DNA from: Pseudoalteromonas ostreae
Lineage (GTDB): Bacteria; Pseudomonadota; Gammaproteobacteria; Enterobacterales; Alteromonadaceae
Reading direction: 5' to 3'
Assembly: GCF_018069805.1 (NCBI RefSeq)
Contig: NZ_JAGPYN010000005.1
Coordinates: 62,001-126,000 of the forward strand
DNA length: 64,000 bases
Shown: piece after piece, positions 38,499 through 49,965 of the stretch
How positions within the stretch are numbered: position 1 is the stretch's first letter
Layout: every line of letters begins with the position of its first letter
Made by a program: the position numbers and the translations under genes
The notes under the pieces: model-generated
What the model saw: the letters and a program-made list of their open reading frames with translations, nothing else
Database searches by the model: none
What the model was told of the DNA's origin: nothing

Positions 38499-38733
38499 AG
38501 TTGCAACTTAAAATTAATGGGGCATCAGTTTAACAAAGTAGCCATGGACAAGAAAAGGGGCTATTTTCATACTATGTGATGGTAATTTACTGGCATGGGG
38601 TGCGGTAATAGTTGTAAACTCAGATAATTTATGAACAAAGCTTGTGTTTTGCCTTGCAAGTACATAGCATAAGAGTTTAATTATAAAAAATAAATAATGA
38701 CCAAATAATTGCCGCTTTTTGGGAATGGAATAT

Positions 38734-40755
38734 ATGCGAATTGCTCCTTTATCTCTGTTAATTTCAGCTAGCTTGTTTGCATCAAGTGCATTTGCGCAAG
38801 ATACAGCCACAGTTACTGGAATTGAATCTGAGATCAGCATTAAACAAGCTGAATATGATAACGCTACACAGATACTTGAAAAACATTTAAAAGAAGAAAG
38901 TCAGTTACAAAGTCAACTTGATTTATTACGCACTCGTTCGGCTGAACTAGACAAAGAAAAAAATCAAGCACTTGATGCCATGAATGAAATGTATCGTCGT
39001 TTAATTGATGACCCCACTATTGATATTAGTGCTGCCCAAGCTCGATATCAGCAAGCTGTGGTTGATCATAAGCAAAATAAAGACGATATCGCGATGCAGT
39101 TGGCGGCAATTGCATCCCACCGCAAAGACATTGAACAAATTCGCGTAGCAAAACATACTCAGTTAAATACACTCGAAAGTTTAAAAGAGCAATTAACAAC
39201 AGCCCGAGTTGAGCGCTTACGTAATGAATTTACTCGCGAAGGGACGCTGGAAGTTAACCACACTATCAATTGTAAACGTACAGAAACATTGGCAGCCTGT
39301 GAGCAACGAGGCCAGCAAATGGGCTTACAAAAAGCAACTAAGCGTTTTATAGATCAAATATTTGCTAATTTAACTGAAGAGCGCTTAGTTGAACCAAAAC
39401 GCAATATGGCTGGTGCGCAAGTACAGGTTTTAAGTAGCCATGTGGTCAATAGTGCTTTTAGCGGCCAAGGCAATTATAACGTTAACTTAAGCGTTACTAT
39501 GCGCGGTGATGTAAATAGTAGCCGCTTATGTAATTTATTGAGTGTCGATAACCGCTATTGTTCAGAGTACGGTACGCCGCTAACGGCAACTTATCAAACT
39601 CGTTATGACACTACTTTTACTGATAGTCAGTTAACATTCAGTGATGGTCAGGATAATGCCAACATTTCAGTGTCGCGTTTGAATGAGCAACCGATACGCG
39701 ACTATTCAGTCAAACCAATGTCAACGGTTGATACGCAAGTTGTTGATAGTAAAAAAATGATTGAATTTACATTGCGTTCAAACGTATACGACGACGAAGT
39801 ATTTATTGATGGCGTAAGTTTTGGTTCAACACGTTTGGCAACAACTTTACCAAGTGGTATTCATGATATTGAAGTACGCAAGCAGGGTTATAAACCTTAT
39901 CGCGTGCGTGTTGATTTACGAAAGCCACAAACGATTCATGCTAAGTTAGTAAAAAAGCCTGAGTCGATTGCTGCACCGACATACACCAGTGAGCAACGTA
40001 ATGCGACATCAGTAACCAGTAGTGCTTTAAGCAATGCTGCAACTGCTGACGTGGTAGTCATTCCCGCAGGTAAGTTTGAAATGGGTGATATCAATGGTAA
40101 TGGACTTGCAAATGAGCGTCCAGTTGTTAAAAAAACCATTGCAAACTCATTCGCAATGCAAAATAAGGAAGTGACGGTAGGTGCTTATCAAAAGTTCGTA
40201 AGCAATACTAATTATAAAACTGAAGCTGAACGTAATCGTGGCTGTGCCTATTACTTAAATGGCGAACCTGTTTGGGAAGTTGGTTTCAATTGGCGTAATC
40301 CAGGTTTTGAGCAGGGGAGTGATTTTCCGGCCGTGTGCTTGACCTACAACGATGCGAAAGCATATGCTGATTGGTTGTCTGGTCAAACAGGCCTGCAATA
40401 TCGTTTACCTAATGAGGTCGAGTGGGAGTATGCAGCACGCGCTGGTACTAAAACTGAATACCCGTGGGGCAATGAAATAGGTAAGAATTTAGCCAATTGT
40501 GGTTGGTGTGGTAGTGAATGGTCAAATAAAAGTGCATCGCCAACTGGCTCATTTGCACCTAATGCGTTTGGTCTCTACGACACGGTAGGAAATGTATGGG
40601 AATGGACTCATAAGTCAGCTGGACAAGCGGATGTTACTGTCCGTGGTGGTGCGTGGAATTTTGCACCTAGTTTAGCTCGTGCTTCAACTCGTTTGATTTT
40701 AGCGCCAGACTTTCGTGCAAACTATATCGGTTTTCGTCTAGTACGCGAACGATAA
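38734..40755 (+). CDS. Exported protein with coiled coil, PEGA and FGE-sulfatase (SUMF1-like) domains
   Basis: The start at ATG 38734 gives a clean signal peptide MRIAPLSLLISASLFASSAF-AQ; the frame opens earlier at TTG without support. The 673-aa product has a coiled coil (about 25-160), a middle region with Cys pairs, a PEGA domain (VFIDGVSFGSTRL then LPSGIHDIEVRKQGYKPYRV, about 350-405) and a C-terminal FGE-sulfatase domain (from VVIPAGKFEMGD to GNVWEWTH, VRGGAWNF and YIGFRLVRER). A CGWC motif lies in the last domain. The FGE fold here need not be an oxidase; many bacterial members are non-enzymatic or bind ligands. It lies between csrD and mreB with its own terminator. Role unknown. Confidence 0.8.
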   Translation: MRIAPLSLLISASLFASSAFAQDTATVTGIESEISIKQAEYDNATQILEKHLKEESQLQSQLDLLRTRSAELDKEKNQALDAMNEMYRRLIDDPTIDISAAQARYQQAVVDHKQNKDDIAMQLAAIASHRKDIEQIRVAKHTQLNTLESLKEQLTTARVERLRNEFTREGTLEVNHTINCKRTETLAACEQRGQQMGLQKATKRFIDQIFANLTEERLVEPKRNMAGAQVQVLSSHVVNSAFSGQGNYNVNLSVTMRGDVNSSRLCNLLSVDNRYCSEYGTPLTATYQTRYDTTFTDSQLTFSDGQDNANISVSRLNEQPIRDYSVKPMSTVDTQVVDSKKMIEFTLRSNVYDDEVFIDGVSFGSTRLATTLPSGIHDIEVRKQGYKPYRVRVDLRKPQTIHAKLVKKPESIAAPTYTSEQRNATSVTSSALSNAATADVVVIPAGKFEMGDINGNGLANERPVVKKTIANSFAMQNKEVTVGAYQKFVSNTNYKTEAERNRGCAYYLNGEPVWEVGFNWRNPGFEQGSDFPAVCLTYNDAKAYADWLSGQTGLQYRLPNEVEWEYAARAGTKTEYPWGNEIGKNLANCGWCGSEWSNKSASPTGSFAPNAFGLYDTVGNVWEWTHKSAGQADVTVRGGAWNFAPSLARASTRLILAPDFRANYIGFRLVRER

Positions 40756-40763
40756 ATTAATTT

Positions 40764-40789
40764 AAAAAGGAAGCATGGCTTCCTTTTTT
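40764..40789 (+). terminator. Rho-independent terminator before mreB
   Basis: AAAAAGGAAGC and GCTTCCTTTTTT form an 11-bp stem around ATG, with a T-run, 8 bp after the preceding stop. Confidence 0.9.
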
Positions 40790-40820
40790 ACCCAATTAAC
40801 AAAGGTAGCTGCGCTTTTTA

Positions 40821-40848
40821 TTGCCGAACTGATTCAGCATGGTAAAGT
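40821..40848 (+). promoter_or_regulatory. Candidate promoter of mreBCD
   Basis: TTGCCG (-35), 16 bases and TAAAGT (-10) lie 45 bp before the mreB ATG, after the terminator of the upstream gene. Both boxes are imperfect. A TATAAG at about 40860 is an alternative -10. Confidence 0.35.
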
Positions 40849-40860
40849 TGCATAAGCTAA

Positions 40861-41936
<1,076 letters not shown>

Positions 41937-41937
<1 letters not shown>

Positions 41938-42779
41938 TGAAGTTAATGTTTGGGCGTGCCATTTCTTTGCAGCTGCGACTTTTTGTCGCAGTGCTTTTGA
42001 GTATCGTGTTGATCGTAGGCGATCGTTATACGCAAGGTGGCACCACAGTACGCACTAGTTTAAATACCTTAGTTAGTCCATTATTGTATTTAGCTAATTT
42101 ACCTTATGAAGTATTTAGTCTTGGGGCTAAAAGCTTACACACGCGCGAGCAATTATTAACTGAAAACGAAGCCCTCAAGAAAAAACAATTACTACAAAGC
42201 GAACAGCTGCAGCAATATCAATTCTTAAGCAAAGAAAATCAAAAGCTACGAGCTTTACTTGGTTCTTCTGCTAAGCAGTCAAATCGTAAAATTATTGCCC
42301 AAGTTCTCTCGGTTCATTCAAACCCTTATAGTCATCAAGTGGTGATCAATCGTGGCACGACAGATGGCATCAGTGAAGGTCAAGCCGTGATTGATGAAAT
42401 GGGTGTCGTCGGACAACTTACTAAAGTCGGTTCAACGACGTCTAGAGTGTTACTGATGACCGATACAACCCATGCCACACCAGTACGTATTTTACGTAAT
42501 GATGTGCGTACTGTGGTTGAAGGGATTGGGAAAATCAATTCAGTTAAACTCTCTCATGTACCCCATAGTTTAGATGTACGGATTGGCGATGTGCTGGTGA
42601 CATCAGGACTCGGAGGCACTTTTCCTGAGGGCTATCCGGTTGCGGTAGTAACTGAAATTAATCGCGATGAGGGCCGCCCGTTTGCTCAAGTATACGCCGA
42701 GCCGATAGCTCAGTTAGATCGTATTCGCTTATTAGTGATCTTATGGCGTAATCAGCAGGAAACTATCAGCAATGAATAG
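41937..42779 (+). CDS. mreC: MreC, rod-shape periplasmic scaffold
   Basis: MreC links MreB/MreD to PBP2-RodA and activates wall synthesis. The 280-aa protein has a short cytoplasmic part, one membrane helix (about 11-30), a coiled coil (about 65-105; EALKKKQLLQSEQLQQYQ) and two beta-barrel domains with GTTDGISEGQAVIDEMGVVG and VLVTSGLGGTFPEGYPV. It is shorter than E. coli MreC (367), which has a longer C-terminal tail. It overlaps mreD by 8 bp. Confidence 0.97.
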
Positions 42780-43251
42780 CCGTTACTTTTTATTGATAGC
42801 CGTGAGCATTTTTCTTGCGTTGATCATGGCATTGATGCCATTGCCTTTTTCGTTTGAACCCTTTCGCCCTGACTGGGTGTTATTAGTATTAATGTACTGG
42901 TCGTTAGCCGTGCCACATCGATTAAACATTGGTACGGCTTGGGTGGTTGGCTTGCTGATTGATTTAGCCACGGGGTCGCCGCTAGGTATTAATTCACTCA
43001 CTTACTCAATTTGTATTTTTGTAACCGCAAGTAACTTTCAAAAGATTCGTAATTTTTCAATTTGGCAGCAAGCGATACTGGTAGGATTATTTTTAATCTT
43101 ATATCACTTAATGCAATTTTGGCTTAATCACTTTTTAATGGATGTCTATTTTAACCCGCAGTATTTATGGCCGGTGGTGACTGGCATGTTAAGTTGGCCT
43201 TGGATTTTCTTATTGCTACGTAAATATCGCCGTCATTTCAGGATCAGATAA
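42772..43251 (+). CDS. mreD: MreD, rod-shape membrane protein
   Basis: MreD is an integral membrane partner of MreC. The 159-aa protein has five hydrophobic segments and the typical start with PLPFSFEPFRPDWVLLVLMY (about 24-43) followed by RLNIGTAWVVGLLIDLATGS. Length matches the family (162 in E. coli). Start and stop overlap mreC and maf, indicating a coupled operon. Confidence 0.96.
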   Translation: MNSRYFLLIAVSIFLALIMALMPLPFSFEPFRPDWVLLVLMYWSLAVPHRLNIGTAWVVGLLIDLATGSPLGINSLTYSICIFVTASNFQKIRNFSIWQQAILVGLFLILYHLMQFWLNHFLMDVYFNPQYLWPVVTGMLSWPWIFLLLRKYRRHFRIR

Positions 43252-43826
43252 TGCAAACCCAAACCGCCATTTATTTAGCGTCAGCTTCTCCTCGGCGAAA
43301 AGAATTACTAACTCAGCTTGGTATCGAATTTTCACAATTTAGTGTCGATGCTGATGAAAGCCAGCTAGCAGACGAAACTCCTCTTGAACTTGTTGAGCGT
43401 TTAGCGCGTCTAAAAGCCCAAACCGGTGTTGCTATGGGATACACAGATCGCCCTGTTCTCGGCAGTGATACTGTGGTGGTCATAGATAATCAATCACTTG
43501 GTAAGCCTCGTGATAAAGCTGACTTTATGGCAACCCTAAAGCGTTTATCTGGTCGCAGTCATCAAGTATTAACGGCAATCGCATTTGCCACTGAACATCA
43601 GGTTATGAGTTGTGTAGTAACCACGCAAGTGAGTTTTAAAACGCTCTCAGAACAAGAATTAGATGCATACTGGCAAACGGGAGAACCGCAAGATAAAGCC
43701 GGTGGTTATGGCATTCAAGGGCTTGGTGGGCGCTTTGTTACTAATATTTCCGGTAGCTATTTTGCGGTAGTAGGCTTACCTTTATATGAATGCGAAAAAT
43801 TATTAAGCGAATTCCTAAGTAGGTAA
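43251..43826 (+). CDS. maf: Maf-type nucleotide pyrophosphatase (dTTP/UTP, YhdE type)
   Basis: Maf proteins hydrolyse non-canonical or pyrimidine nucleotides to the monophosphate. The 191-aa protein has LASASPRRKELLTQLGIEF (8-26), then GSDTVVVIDNQSLGKPRDK and KAGGYGIQGLGGRFV, the signature of the YhdE group that acts on dTTP/UTP. The position between mreD and rng is that of E. coli yhdE. Confidence 0.95.
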   Translation: MQTQTAIYLASASPRRKELLTQLGIEFSQFSVDADESQLADETPLELVERLARLKAQTGVAMGYTDRPVLGSDTVVVIDNQSLGKPRDKADFMATLKRLSGRSHQVLTAIAFATEHQVMSCVVTTQVSFKTLSEQELDAYWQTGEPQDKAGGYGIQGLGGRFVTNISGSYFAVVGLPLYECEKLLSEFLSR

Positions 43827-43827
43827 C

Positions 43828-45300
43828 ATGAGTATAGAATTACTGATCAACGTCACCCCGAGTGAAAGCCGTGTTGCCCTGATTGAAAACGGTGTATTAC
43901 AAGAAATTCAACTAGAACGTATTGGCAATTTAGGTATCGTCGGTAATATTTATTTAGGTAAAATAAGCCGAGTGTTACCGGGTATGCAAGCTGCATTTGT
44001 TGATATTGGCTTAGATAAAGCGGCTTTTTTACACGCGTCTGATATTGTAAACAGCGCCTCTATTGTTGAAGGTGTTGACGAGCAACCAATCAAAAAAGTA
44101 CAAGATATTCGCGAGTTAGTGCGCCAAGGTCAATACATCATGGTGCAAGTGGTAAAAGATCCTCTGGGTACTAAAGGCGCACGTTTAACGACAGACATTA
44201 CCATTCCTTCTCGCTATTTAGTGTTTATGCCAGATGCCACCCATGTTGGTGTAAGTCAGCGAATAGAAACCGAAGAAGAGCGCGCACGCTTAAAAAGCAT
44301 TGTTGGTGAGTACGGCGACGAAGACGGCAGCTTTATTGTCCGTACTGCCGCTGAAGGTGCCAGCGAAGCTGAATTGCGTCATGATGCCGAGTTTTTAAAG
44401 AAACTATGGAAAAAAATCGTCACTAAACGTAAAAAAACCAGCAAAGAAAGTATTCTGCATGAAGATTTAACCTTAGAATTTCGAACTTTACGAGATTACG
44501 TAGGGGAAGACATGGAGCGTATCCGTGTTGACTCAAAGCTAACTTATGAAGAGCTAAAAAGCTTTACCGCAGAGTTTGTACCAATCCTTTCCGATGCTTT
44601 AGAGTATTACCCAGGCGAGCGACCAATTTTTGACTTGTTTGATGTTGAAAACGAAATACAAAAAGCCTTACATCGTAAAGTGACGTTAAAGTCTGGTGGC
44701 TATTTAATTATCGACCAAACTGAAGCGATGACCACGGTCGATGTTAATACCGGTGCTTTTGTTGGTCATCGAAATCTCGAAGAAACTATTTTTAACACTA
44801 ACGTTGAAGCCACGTCTGCGATTGCCCGTCAGCTTAGGTTGCGTAACTTGGGCGGTATTATCATTATCGACTTTATTGATATGGTTAGCGAAGAGCATAA
44901 GCGCAGGGTATTGCATTCACTGGAGTCTGCGCTGGGTAAAGATCGCGTTAAATCAAATATTAATGGTTTATCGGCACTAGGCTTAGTGGAAATGACCCGC
45001 AAGCGTACTCGAGAAAGCCTTGAACATATTTTATGTGATGTATGTCCGGCCTGCTCTGGGCGCGGTTCGCAAAAAACCGTGGAAACAGTATGTTATGAAA
45101 TACTGCGTGAAATTGTCCGCGTAAACCGTGCTTACGCGGCTGATAAATTTATGGTTTATGCAGCTCCCGCAGTAAGTGAGGCATTACTTAATGACGAGTA
45201 TCATAATCTTGCAGAGCTAGAGTTATTTATTGGTAAACAAGTGAGCATTCAAACCGAAAGCCTCTACAGCCAAGAGCAGTTTGATGTGGTTATGATGTAA
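43828..45300 (+). CDS. rng: Ribonuclease G
   Basis: RNase G is an endonuclease in 16S rRNA 5-prime maturation and mRNA decay. The 490-aa protein has an S1 domain (about 37-120), then the catalytic DNase-I-like part with DVNTGAFVGHRNLEET and IIIIDFIDM carrying the two magnesium-binding aspartates, and the zinc-link CDVCPACSGRGS. The long RNase E-type scaffold tail is absent, so it is RNase G. It follows maf by 1 bp and overlaps yhdP by one base. Confidence 0.97.
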   Translation: MSIELLINVTPSESRVALIENGVLQEIQLERIGNLGIVGNIYLGKISRVLPGMQAAFVDIGLDKAAFLHASDIVNSASIVEGVDEQPIKKVQDIRELVRQGQYIMVQVVKDPLGTKGARLTTDITIPSRYLVFMPDATHVGVSQRIETEEERARLKSIVGEYGDEDGSFIVRTAAEGASEAELRHDAEFLKKLWKKIVTKRKKTSKESILHEDLTLEFRTLRDYVGEDMERIRVDSKLTYEELKSFTAEFVPILSDALEYYPGERPIFDLFDVENEIQKALHRKVTLKSGGYLIIDQTEAMTTVDVNTGAFVGHRNLEETIFNTNVEATSAIARQLRLRNLGGIIIIDFIDMVSEEHKRRVLHSLESALGKDRVKSNINGLSALGLVEMTRKRTRESLEHILCDVCPACSGRGSQKTVETVCYEILREIVRVNRAYAADKFMVYAAPAVSEALLNDEYHNLAELELFIGKQVSIQTESLYSQEQFDVVMM

Positions 45301-48300
45301 TGAAAGCAAAGACGGTCTGTTTTTTTTGTATCCGTAAGTTATGGCAAATGTGTGCTATCACTTTGGTACTATTGGCCGTTGTTGTTTCGGTTTTAAAATA
45401 TACCCTGCCGTATGCCAATGACTATAAAAGTAACATTGAAAGTTACTTATTTGATAACTTTGCTGTTAATTTATCAATTGGGGCTATTTCTGCTAGCTGG
45501 CATGGCAAAGGTCCTTCTATTGTCTTGGAAGATATCACCTTTGAAGATAATAAAACCTCACCCATCGCACTGACCATCGCTAAAGCTAGTCTTGAATTAA
45601 ATGTATGGGAAACCATCAAAACACGACAGTTAAAATCTAACTACTTTGTGATCAACGGTGTTCATGCTGATATTGATATGTCGACTATGTTGCAATCAAA
45701 CCGTAGTGAGGTAACCTTTGAGCAAAAAGAGCTGATTGAAAGCTTGTTTTTGGGTAAAACTGGTCATTTTGCGGTTGAAAATAGTAGTCTTAATTTTATA
45801 TTGGCAGATGGTAAAGAGCGTCGGGTGATGCTTGAAAACATCGTTTGGCAAAACCAACGCGAGCAACACTTAGGTAGCGGCACGTTAGCATTACCGGGGA
45901 TTTCAGTGGGGACTTTTGATGCTCGTTTGGCATTAACCGGATCGACGCTAGAAACTATGCTGGGTGATGTTTATGTGCAAGCAAATAATGTTGATGTGTC
46001 GAAATGGCTGGCTCAGTATATTAATGCTAGTAAAGAGCAGCTCAATTCTGACATTAACTTAGAATCATGGTTGAGTATTGAAAAAGGCTTGATCAAAGAT
46101 GTCACAGTTAAATGGTTGCCAAGCTTTATTAATTGGCAGCAAGATACAAAAAATCATCAATTTAGTTTAAGTGAAGGGGGATTTCACCTTTACCCTTGGC
46201 AGCAAGGTTGGCGGCTGAAAAGTTCAGGGGTGCGGCTTTCAAACGATCAACAGCATTGGCCCGACTTTCAATTTGAAGCGCAGTTGGATAACAAGCAACA
46301 ACAGATTTGGTTGCAAGAACTCGATTTTGATTTGGTTACAAGGTTGGTCCAGTTAAGTGATTTTGCTGAATTAGAGCCGCTGTTAAATCGTCAACCCAGT
46401 GGTCAAGTTAAGCGCGCTTATATGCTGTTTACATCAACACAGCAATGGCAATTATGGTTTGAAGCTCAGCAATTGGGTTGGCTTGCAGAGCAAGGCGTGC
46501 CAGGTGTACAGGGTTTACGTGTTGATGGTTTGTTAAATCAAGATCGTGGCCGTATTAATCTGCTTGGTGAAAATAGCGAGTTACTTACCGCTGATACTTT
46601 TAGCCAGCCAATCAAATATAACCAACTGAATATGCAAATTGATTTAGTCAATAGTGAGCAAGGTTGGCAGATCAGCAGTGATAATATGTGGCTTGATAAT
46701 GAAGAAGTCACTGTTGCAGCCGAAATGAAGCTTAGCTTAGGCGAACAGCCTCGGCTTGATTTATATGCAGAAGCATTTGCACCGGATGCCAGTATTGCCA
46801 GCCATTACTTCCCACGGCCTGTGATGACTGAAAACTTAGTTGATTACTTAACTGGGGCTATTAAAAGTGGCGAACTCACGCAAACACAAGTACTGTTTTC
46901 TGGGCCATTAACGGGCTTTCCGTTTGCTGATAACTCAGGACAGTTTGAAGTGTTAGCACAGGTAGATAACGCTAATTATCAATTCGCCCCTGATTGGCCT
47001 GCAGTCACTAAAGCGAGTGCAAAACTACACTTTGAAAATCAGCGTATGGATATTTACTCTCAGCATGGGCAATTAATTAACTTAGCGGTTGGTGATGCTG
47101 TGCATGTCAGTATTGCAGATCTAATGAATGCAGATGTACTGAGCGTAAAAATTAATAAACGTGCTGAGATGGAAACATTACTACCGTTTTTTAAAGCAAC
47201 GCCAATTGCTGAACCACTAGCAAATGTATTTGAGGTGATCCAAGGTAAAGGTACTGCCAGTGCTGATATTGAGCTACTTGTTGATTTAAACGAGTTAGAT
47301 GTAACAGCTAAAGGTATGGTTAATTTAAAAGATCTGCCAGTGTATTTAGCACAACCAGGACTACAGCTTGAAGGTGTAACAGGTAAACTCTATTTCAATG
47401 ATGATCAGATCACTTTAGAAAATGCTAACGCAAGCTGGTTAGGAATGCCGCTGAAAGTTAATTTTAATGGTAAAAATATTGACCAAAATTATCGTGCCGA
47501 CGTTGATATAAAAGCACAGTTGAATGCCCAGACGTTAATTTCTCATGGGCAAGACTTACTAAAAGGTTACTTACATGGCGAAAGTGAAGTAACTATTAAT
47601 CTTGTATTAAACTTTTTAGCTGATGGCTTTAACTATCGTGCTAATGTGAGTTCGCAACTTGAAGGACTCAGTAGTGAATTGCCAGCACCTTACGGTAAAA
47701 GTAGTGCTGATTTTTGGCCGCTAACGGCCGTTATTCAAGGTGATAATATTTCTAATTTGATCACCGCTAATCTTAATAACAGCTTGTATTTTAATGGCAT
47801 CTTAGCGAATAACGTTGGCAAACTAACCAACGCACAGTTTATTTTAGGCAAGCATGATTTGGGCTTAAATCAGCAAGGCTTAAGTGTTGTTATTGATTTA
47901 GAGCAAACAGATCTATTACCTTGGCTTGGTTTGATCCAGCAGATCATCACCATCAGTCAAATAGAACCAGCTGAACCGAGTGTACTACCACCATTAAAAG
48001 AAGTGGTGGCTAACATTCAGCAATTAACCATAGGTGATATTGCATTTAATGATTTTGAAATGCGCTTAGCGCCTACTTCCAGTGATTTGAGGCTACGCCT
48101 GAATGCCAAAGAACTGCGCTCACAAGTACTTATTCCGCTCGATAAATCAAGTCGTCCGATTCATATTGCCAGTGATTATTTACGTGTTAATTTTGCCCCA
48201 ACAACAGACGTATTGCCGTCATCTGAAACTCCACAAGATTACACGTGGTTGGGTGACATACCGGCCATTGAATTTGAATGTGCAGATTGTAAAGTGGCTA

Positions 48301-49145
48301 GCTATCAATTAGATAAAGTCAGCGCATCGCTTTATGGTGATGGTCATAAGCTCATTATCTCTGAGTTGGTGGTTGATAAAGGCGAACATGTGTTACGTGC
48401 TAAAGGGTATTGGCAAGAGGGTATAAGCCAATTTAGCGGTAATATGCAAAGTGATGATATTGGCGAACTATTTGATGAGTTTGATATTACCACTACAGTT
48501 AAAGATTCAACTGCGGACATTCAATTTGATCTCGGCTGGCAAGATGCGCCTTATTTATTTGATGTAGCAAGTTTGTCGGGCAATTTAGATTGGCGCTTAG
48601 GTGAAGGGCATTTAGCTGAGATAAGCGATGGCGGAGCGCGGGTATTTTCGTTACTGAGCCTTGATTCATTAGTACGTAAGTTAAAACTCGACTTTAGAGA
48701 TGTATTTTCGAAGGGGTTTTTCTATAACAGCTTACAAGGCACTATGCAGTTAGATAAAGGTGTTGCCTATACCCAAGATACGAAAATGGATGGTGTTCCT
48801 GCTGACTTAACCATTAAAGGCCATACTAATCTCAATACCATGGAAATAGATTATGATTTAGCGGTTGCTCCACAAGTAACATCGAGTATTCCGGTGATTG
48901 TTGCTTGGATGGTTAATCCCGTAACCGGGCTGGCTGCACTGGCGATAGATAAAGTGATCCACTCGGCGCGGGTTATTTCAGAAATTAACTTTAAAGTGAC
49001 CGGCAGTATGAACGACCCTGTTGTGAAAGAAATCGATCGTAAGAGCCGTGAAATGACATTGCCACAAGCTGCACAAAATCAACCTCAAGCGTCTACATCA
49101 GATGAGCTAATATTCAAAGATGTCGCAGCCACAGCCACGCAGTAA
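45300..49145 (+). CDS. yhdP: YhdP, AsmA-family envelope lipid-transport protein
   Basis: YhdP is one of the AsmA-like proteins (with TamB and YdbH) that move phospholipid from the inner to the outer membrane. The 1281-aa protein has an N-terminal membrane anchor (about 15-37) and a long beta-rich periplasmic body typical of a bridge-like groove, ending with an AsmA-like C-terminal region (VPADLTIKGHTNLNTMEIDY, then SSIPVIVAWMVNPVTGLAAL). Size is close to E. coli YhdP (1266). It is downstream of rng as in enterics and 10 bp before the nitrilase gene. Confidence 0.93.
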   Translation: MKAKTVCFFCIRKLWQMCAITLVLLAVVVSVLKYTLPYANDYKSNIESYLFDNFAVNLSIGAISASWHGKGPSIVLEDITFEDNKTSPIALTIAKASLELNVWETIKTRQLKSNYFVINGVHADIDMSTMLQSNRSEVTFEQKELIESLFLGKTGHFAVENSSLNFILADGKERRVMLENIVWQNQREQHLGSGTLALPGISVGTFDARLALTGSTLETMLGDVYVQANNVDVSKWLAQYINASKEQLNSDINLESWLSIEKGLIKDVTVKWLPSFINWQQDTKNHQFSLSEGGFHLYPWQQGWRLKSSGVRLSNDQQHWPDFQFEAQLDNKQQQIWLQELDFDLVTRLVQLSDFAELEPLLNRQPSGQVKRAYMLFTSTQQWQLWFEAQQLGWLAEQGVPGVQGLRVDGLLNQDRGRINLLGENSELLTADTFSQPIKYNQLNMQIDLVNSEQGWQISSDNMWLDNEEVTVAAEMKLSLGEQPRLDLYAEAFAPDASIASHYFPRPVMTENLVDYLTGAIKSGELTQTQVLFSGPLTGFPFADNSGQFEVLAQVDNANYQFAPDWPAVTKASAKLHFENQRMDIYSQHGQLINLAVGDAVHVSIADLMNADVLSVKINKRAEMETLLPFFKATPIAEPLANVFEVIQGKGTASADIELLVDLNELDVTAKGMVNLKDLPVYLAQPGLQLEGVTGKLYFNDDQITLENANASWLGMPLKVNFNGKNIDQNYRADVDIKAQLNAQTLISHGQDLLKGYLHGESEVTINLVLNFLADGFNYRANVSSQLEGLSSELPAPYGKSSADFWPLTAVIQGDNISNLITANLNNSLYFNGILANNVGKLTNAQFILGKHDLGLNQQGLSVVIDLEQTDLLPWLGLIQQIITISQIEPAEPSVLPPLKEVVANIQQLTIGDIAFNDFEMRLAPTSSDLRLRLNAKELRSQVLIPLDKSSRPIHIASDYLRVNFAPTTDVLPSSETPQDYTWLGDIPAIEFECADCKVASYQLDKVSASLYGDGHKLIISELVVDKGEHVLRAKGYWQEGISQFSGNMQSDDIGELFDEFDITTTVKDSTADIQFDLGWQDAPYLFDVASLSGNLDWRLGEGHLAEISDGGARVFSLLSLDSLVRKLKLDFRDVFSKGFFYNSLQGTMQLDKGVAYTQDTKMDGVPADLTIKGHTNLNTMEIDYDLAVAPQVTSSIPVIVAWMVNPVTGLAALAIDKVIHSARVISEINFKVTGSMNDPVVKEIDRKSREMTLPQAAQNQPQASTSDELIFKDVAATATQ

Positions 49146-49155
49146 GGAGCAAGCT

Positions 49156-49965
49156 ATGATAGTCGCGTTACAAATGTGCTCTGGATTATGTGCTGATGCC
49201 AATATTGAGCAACTTAACCAGCAGTTACAACAACTCCCCACAACTCGGCCATTACTTGTTTGTTTACCTGAGAACTTTTTAGTATTTGCTAAAAGCGGCC
49301 AGCAGACACGCGCGATTGCTAAGCAAAGTGACGTTTATATACAGCAATTAAGTAACTTATGTCGTCAGTATGATATTTGGCTTGCGGCCGGCACCGTGCC
49401 GATTACCACAGAGCATGACAAATACTTTGCCGCGTCGTTGTTTTTTAATAACCAAGGTGATGTGCTTGCCCAATACAACAAGATGCATTTATTTGATGTT
49501 GATGTAGCTGATGGGACTGGTGCGTATCGCGAGTCTAACTTCACCGAAGCGGGCAGTGACATTGTGGTGGTGGATTCACCGTTTGGTAAAATAGGTCTTA
49601 CAGTATGTTATGATCTACGCTTTAGTGGACTGTTTAGTGCATTACAGCGTGCAGGAGCAGAAATCATATTAGTGCCCAGTGCTTTTACAACAGTAACGGG
49701 GGCAGCTCATTGGCAGCCACTTTTAACAGCGCGAGCGATAGAAACGCAAAGTTATGTTATTGCTGCAGCACAAGCTGGGCAGCATGAAAATGGTCGAGCA
49801 ACGTATGGCCACAGTTTAATTATTTCTCCTTGGGGCAATATCCTCAGTGAGCTTAAAAATGGTATTGGGTTTATTGGTTGTCAGCCAGATTTAACTCAAT
49901 TGCATGCCATTAGACGAGATATGCCAGTGCAATCTCACCAACGATTTAGAGAGCATTTATTATGA
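49156..49965 (+). CDS. Carbon-nitrogen hydrolase of the nitrilase superfamily (Nit-type amidase)
   Basis: The start at ATG 49156 is chosen because AAGGAG at 49144-49149 is well spaced; an earlier frame opening lies inside yhdP. The 269-aa enzyme has the Glu-Lys-Cys triad: E in [10 protein letters not shown] (near 40), K in [11 protein letters not shown] (near 110) and C in [12 protein letters not shown] (near 149). This matches the Nit1 group, whose members hydrolyse deaminated glutathione. The position between yhdP and tldD is common in gammaproteobacteria. Substrate is inferred from the family only. Confidence 0.9.
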   Translation: MIVALQMCSGLCADANIEQLNQQLQQLPTTRPLLVCLPENFLVFAKSGQQTRAIAKQSDVYIQQLSNLCRQYDIWLAAGTVPITTEHDKYFAASLFFNNQGDVLAQYNKMHLFDVDVADGTGAYRESNFTEAGSDIVVVDSPFGKIGLTVCYDLRFSGLFSALQRAGAEIILVPSAFTTVTGAAHWQPLLTARAIETQSYVIAAAQAGQHENGRATYGHSLIISPWGNILSELKNGIGFIGCQPDLTQLHAIRRDMPVQSHQRFREHLL

